Below, in pieces: positions 61,341 through 64,000 of a stretch of DNA of 64,000 nucleotides. The notes below the pieces were generated by a model, which was not told where the DNA came from, ran no database searches, and saw only the letters and a list, made by a program, of their open reading frames with translations. The translations under genes and the position numbers were made by a program. The stretch is from Salinimicrobium profundisediminis (GTDB taxonomy: Bacteria > Bacteroidota > Bacteroidia > Flavobacteriales > Flavobacteriaceae). How positions within the stretch are numbered: position 1 is the stretch's first letter; every line of letters starts with the position of its first letter. The DNA lies in the NCBI RefSeq assembly GCF_026241755.1, contig NZ_JAPJDA010000012.1, positions 11,695 through 75,694 of the forward strand, in the 5' to 3' direction.

Positions 61341-62981
61341 ATGAAAAGACTTAAAAATTTAGCAGCAGTTTTGGTTCTTTTAGTTTTTGGAGGGATAACT
61401 ATGAATGCTCAAAACAGCGAAAATTTTAAGTCAGATGTATGGGTAGCCGATCAGGGAGATGGTACTTATAAAAATCCCATTCTGCATGCAGATTATTCCG
61501 ATCCCGATGTAGTGAGAGTGGGCAGCGATTTTTATATGACATCCTCGTCTTTCAATTCGGCACCGGCCTTGCCAATTCTACATTCTAAAGATCTGGTGAA
61601 CTGGAAACTTATTGGCCATGCTTTGGATCGCCAGGTGCCCGACGAACATTTTAGCAAGCCCCAGCATGGAAATGGTGTGTGGGCGCCGGCTTTTCGATAT
61701 CATGAAGGGGAATATTACATCTACTGGGGAGATCCCGACTTCGGCATTTACATGGTTAAAACCAAAGATCCTGCGGGGGAATGGGAAGAACCTGTTCTTG
61801 TGGAAGCAGGTAAAGGGCTTATTGATCCTGCACCACTTTGGGACGAAGATGGAAAAGCCTATTTATCGCATGCCTTTGCGGGCAGCCGTGCCGGAATAAA
61901 GAGTATTCTCGTGGTCAAACCACTGAATTGGGAAGGAACAAAAACTACCGGCGCCGGAAAGATCGTTTTTGATGGGCATGAAGATCATCCTACAGTCGAA
62001 GGAACCAAGTTTTACAAAAAGGACGGCTATTACTACATTTTTGCACCTGCCGGAGGAGTTTCTACAGGATGGCAGTTGATTCTGCGGTCTAAAAACCCTT
62101 ACGGTCCTTACGAGGAGCATGTTTCTTTGGCTCAGGGAAATACCGATATCAACGGGCCTCACCAGGGAGCATGGGTCGAGCTGGAGAACGGCGAGGACTG
62201 GTTTATCCATTTTCAGGATAAAGAAGCCTACGGTCGTATAGTCCACCTACAGCCTATGACCTGGAAGAATGGCTGGCCTACAATGGGAGAGGATAAAGAC
62301 GGAGACGGTACAGGAGAACCTGTAATGTCTTTCAGGAAACCCAATGTGGGTAAGATTTATCCTATTCAAACTCCCAAAGATTCAGATGAATTTAGTGGAA
62401 ATGATATAGGTCTTCAATGGCAGTGGCAGGCAAATCCTAACGCGACCTGGGCCTTTGCCAATCCTGCAAAAGATCAGTTACGCTTTTATACGCAATTACT
62501 TCCTGAGGCTGCAAAAAACCTGTGGGATTCCCCGGGCCTGTTGTTGCAAAAATTTCCGGCTGAAGAATTTACTTCCACTACCAAACTAACCTTTAATCCA
62601 AATAAGAACCTTGAAAATGAAAAAGCAGGGCTAATCGTGATGGGAAGATCTTATGCCTATGTGGCTTTGGAAAGTAGAAAAGACGGAATCTATGTTGTTT
62701 ATGCTGAAGCTGAAAAGGCCGATGAAGGTAATCTAGAGCAAAAGGAACAGCTAAAAAAGCTTTCTGCCAACACGGCCTTTCTGAGAGTTGAAGTGGATAA
62801 AAAGGCGCAGTGTACTTTCAGTTATAGTGAAGACGGAAAAAAATACATTGAGATAGATGAAGATTTCTCCGCAAGAGAAGGAAAATGGGTAGGTGCGAAA
62901 ATCGGCATTTTTGCCACCAAAGAGCAGAAAACCAATGATTCCGGTTATGCCGATTTCGATTGGTTCAGGTTTTCAAAATAA
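61341..62981 (+). CDS. GH43 family glycoside hydrolase with C-terminal beta-sandwich
   Basis: The 546-residue exported protein (AVLVLLVFGGITMNAQ) has a five-bladed GH43 propeller. The three acidic residues are in HADYSDPDVVRVGSDFYM (base), GLIDPAPLWDEDGKAYL (pKa Asp) and HPTVEGTKFYKKDGYYYIFA (acid Glu). A second beta-sandwich (about 345-546, DEFSGNDIGLQWQWQANPN...YADFDWFRF) is the usual C-terminal domain of this type. Expected activity is alpha-L-arabinofuranosidase or beta-xylosidase, which would trim pectin side chains in the periplasm. The subfamily is not certain. Confidence 0.92.
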   Translation: MKRLKNLAAVLVLLVFGGITMNAQNSENFKSDVWVADQGDGTYKNPILHADYSDPDVVRVGSDFYMTSSSFNSAPALPILHSKDLVNWKLIGHALDRQVPDEHFSKPQHGNGVWAPAFRYHEGEYYIYWGDPDFGIYMVKTKDPAGEWEEPVLVEAGKGLIDPAPLWDEDGKAYLSHAFAGSRAGIKSILVVKPLNWEGTKTTGAGKIVFDGHEDHPTVEGTKFYKKDGYYYIFAPAGGVSTGWQLILRSKNPYGPYEEHVSLAQGNTDINGPHQGAWVELENGEDWFIHFQDKEAYGRIVHLQPMTWKNGWPTMGEDKDGDGTGEPVMSFRKPNVGKIYPIQTPKDSDEFSGNDIGLQWQWQANPNATWAFANPAKDQLRFYTQLLPEAAKNLWDSPGLLLQKFPAEEFTSTTKLTFNPNKNLENEKAGLIVMGRSYAYVALESRKDGIYVVYAEAEKADEGNLEQKEQLKKLSANTAFLRVEVDKKAQCTFSYSEDGKKYIEIDEDFSAREGKWVGAKIGIFATKEQKTNDSGYADFDWFRFSK

Positions 62982-63066
62982 GCTTCAGTATAAACCCCAA
63001 AAAGGGTATTTTGACAATGAATTGTTTTTCAGAAAAAATAATGCAACGATTAGTGTCCCCTGATAA

Positions 63067-63095
63067 ACCTCTTAAAAATGGCATTTTTGAGAGGT
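63067..63095. repeat. Extended palindrome copy with ACCTCT/AGAGGT arms
   Basis: An exact AAAAATGNCATTTTT core (63074-63088, N = G) is lengthened by ACCTCT (63067-63072) on the left and AGAGGT (63090-63095) on the right. One T/G mismatch lies between arms and core. It sits in the 196-bp gap between GH43 and the CE12 gene, which holds no gene. Confidence 0.9.
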
Positions 63096-63177
63096 ATGAT
63101 TTCAGTTAGGGGCAACTAAGATCCGGAAGCAAAAATTGTTTCCGGAAATTTCGGCAACCGTTCAATAATTAGATAGA

Positions 63178-63993
63178 ATGATCATAAAACCTTATTATTT
63201 AATACTCTTACTGCTTTTTCTGCTGCCCGGCCAACAGGAAGAGATGGTGAAAATTTACCTCATCGGCGACTCCACCATGGCCGACTATAGCAACAACTAT
63301 GATCCCGGTAAAGATTATATGAAAACCAGGTATCCTCTTACGGGCTGGGGGCAGGTGTTTCAGGAAAAAATGACTCCTGAGCACTTGCAGGATTTAAATC
63401 ACATCCTAAAAACAGATACTGTAGTGGTTGATGACCGTGCTCGTGGAGGTCGCAGTACCCGTACATTCTTTGAAGAAGGCAGATGGGCTTCGGTTTATGA
63501 GGATCTTAAAAAAGGCGATTTAGTATTGATGCAATTCGGGCACAATGATGCCGCTGAAAATAAGCCGAAGCGTTACGTAACTGTTGAAGGCTATAAGGAG
63601 TACCTGCGCCTGTTTGTTCACCAGACCCGTCAAAAAGGGGGAATTCCCGTGATTCTGACTCCCGTAAACCGCAATTACCCGTGGGAAGACGGCAAGCTCC
63701 AAAATGTACATGGGGAGTATTACTCGGCAGCTGTTGAAGTGGCAGAAGAGCTCAAGGTCTATCTTATCGATCTCACTCAAAGGTCTATGGATCATTTTAC
63801 TGAAAAAGGTAAAGATTACGTCACGGCTAAATATTTTATGAACTTTGGTCCAGGCTTATACGAAGCTTATCCTGAAGGCAGCAGTGACAATACGCATTTT
63901 CAACCCGAAGGAGCCAGGGCTGTGGCACAGTTGGTCTACGAGGGGATGGTAGACTTTCAGAAACAAAAGCAAATAAAAGAGTCTCAAAAATGA
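63178..63993 (+). CDS. CE12 rhamnogalacturonan acetylesterase (SGNH hydrolase)
   Basis: The 271-residue protein has a short hydrophobic N-terminus (about 5-18) and an SGNH fold. The nucleophile Ser is in IYLIGDSTMADYS. Oxyanion residues are in DRARGGRSTRTF (Gly) and LMQFGHNDAAE (Asn), and the Asp/His pair is in SDNTHFQPEGA. Such enzymes remove acetyl groups from galacturonate in rhamnogalacturonan. It lacks a clear cleavage site after the hydrophobic segment, so it may stay anchored. Its stop codon lies inside a palindrome copy that reaches the right edge of the window. Confidence 0.9.
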   Translation: MIIKPYYLILLLLFLLPGQQEEMVKIYLIGDSTMADYSNNYDPGKDYMKTRYPLTGWGQVFQEKMTPEHLQDLNHILKTDTVVVDDRARGGRSTRTFFEEGRWASVYEDLKKGDLVLMQFGHNDAAENKPKRYVTVEGYKEYLRLFVHQTRQKGGIPVILTPVNRNYPWEDGKLQNVHGEYYSAAVEVAEELKVYLIDLTQRSMDHFTEKGKDYVTAKYFMNFGPGLYEAYPEGSSDNTHFQPEGARAVAQLVYEGMVDFQKQKQIKESQK

Positions 63994-64000
63994 CATTTTT
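63986..64000. repeat. Palindrome copy AAAAATGNCATTTTT (exact) at the right edge
   Basis: Exact copy with N = A, ending on the last base. The TGA at 63991-63993 inside it is the stop of the CE12 gene. A longer arm (CTC before the core) suggests it continues as GAG beyond the window. Confidence 0.9.

Noticed and set aside
62990-63012. Terminator after GH43 (ACCC/GGGT)
   Set aside because: The stem is only 4 bp and lacks a proper T run.
42884-64000. A recently acquired genomic island covering the pectin locus
   Set aside because: No integrase, transposase or attachment site is seen next to it, and base composition looks like that of its neighbours by eye. The tRNA-Gly duplication is about 6 kb away and not clearly linked.

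Overview
The window comes from a chromosome of the Bacteroidota, most likely a marine or soil Flavobacteriia (Gramella/Salegentibacter/Zunongwangia-like). I infer this from the SusC/SusD pair, the type IX secretion (T9SS) C-terminal sorting domains, a T9SS plug-type protein, a six-subunit Na+-NQR, low-GC intergenic DNA and promoters of the TTG-N~20-TAnnTTTG type. The genus is an inference.

Region 1 (1-12.9 kb, minus strand) holds two large secreted repeat proteins. One runs off the left edge and consists of HYR-like repeats with an exact 273-bp period. The other is a 3558-residue protein with two different arrays of Ig/PKD-like domains, a LamG-like domain and a T9SS sorting domain. Region 2 (13-19.7 kb) carries pruA, an NRDE/TANGO2-like gene, a small lipoprotein gene flanked by direct repeats, and a cluster of apaG, a DUF3667 membrane protein and a T9SS plug-like protein. 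Region 3 (19.8-27.3 kb) is the operon nqrABCDEF, followed by a 118-residue unknown and apbE, the flavin transferase that matures NqrB and NqrC. Region 4 (27.5-42.1 kb) is housekeeping: a gpmI-trx-HAD-map-NUMOD4/HNH-methyltransferase run, two convergent L,D-transpeptidase genes, a clpP-GNAT-GNAT run, tRNA-Gly(UCC) with a duplicated 3' end, alkB, glsA, pepE and two paralogous secreted proteins.

Region 5 (42.1 kb to the right edge) is a pectin utilization locus: SusC, SusD, a DUF4957/DUF5123-like surface lipoprotein, a 1690-residue T9SS-exported pectin methylesterase, a PL9 lyase lipoprotein, a PL1-CE8 fusion, GH105, a DUF4861 lipoprotein, GH43 and a CE12 acetylesterase. The likely order of events is demethylation and cleavage outside the cell, SusCD import, then periplasmic demethylation, lyase cleavage, unsaturated-uronyl removal, arabinose/xylose trimming and deacetylation. 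A Bacteroidota promoter directly abutting a perfect 14-bp ATCGAT-centred palindrome precedes susC and looks like a repressor-controlled start. No regulator gene is in the window.

The strongest signal not explained by the genes is a short palindrome, AAAAATGNCATTTTT. It occurs nine times exactly and at least six more times with slight decay, both between genes and inside unrelated genes in different frames. Some copies have longer ACCTCT/AGAGGT arms, and two pairs bound a ~125-bp direct repeat. It may be a dispersed palindromic element or the binding site of a chromosome-wide protein.
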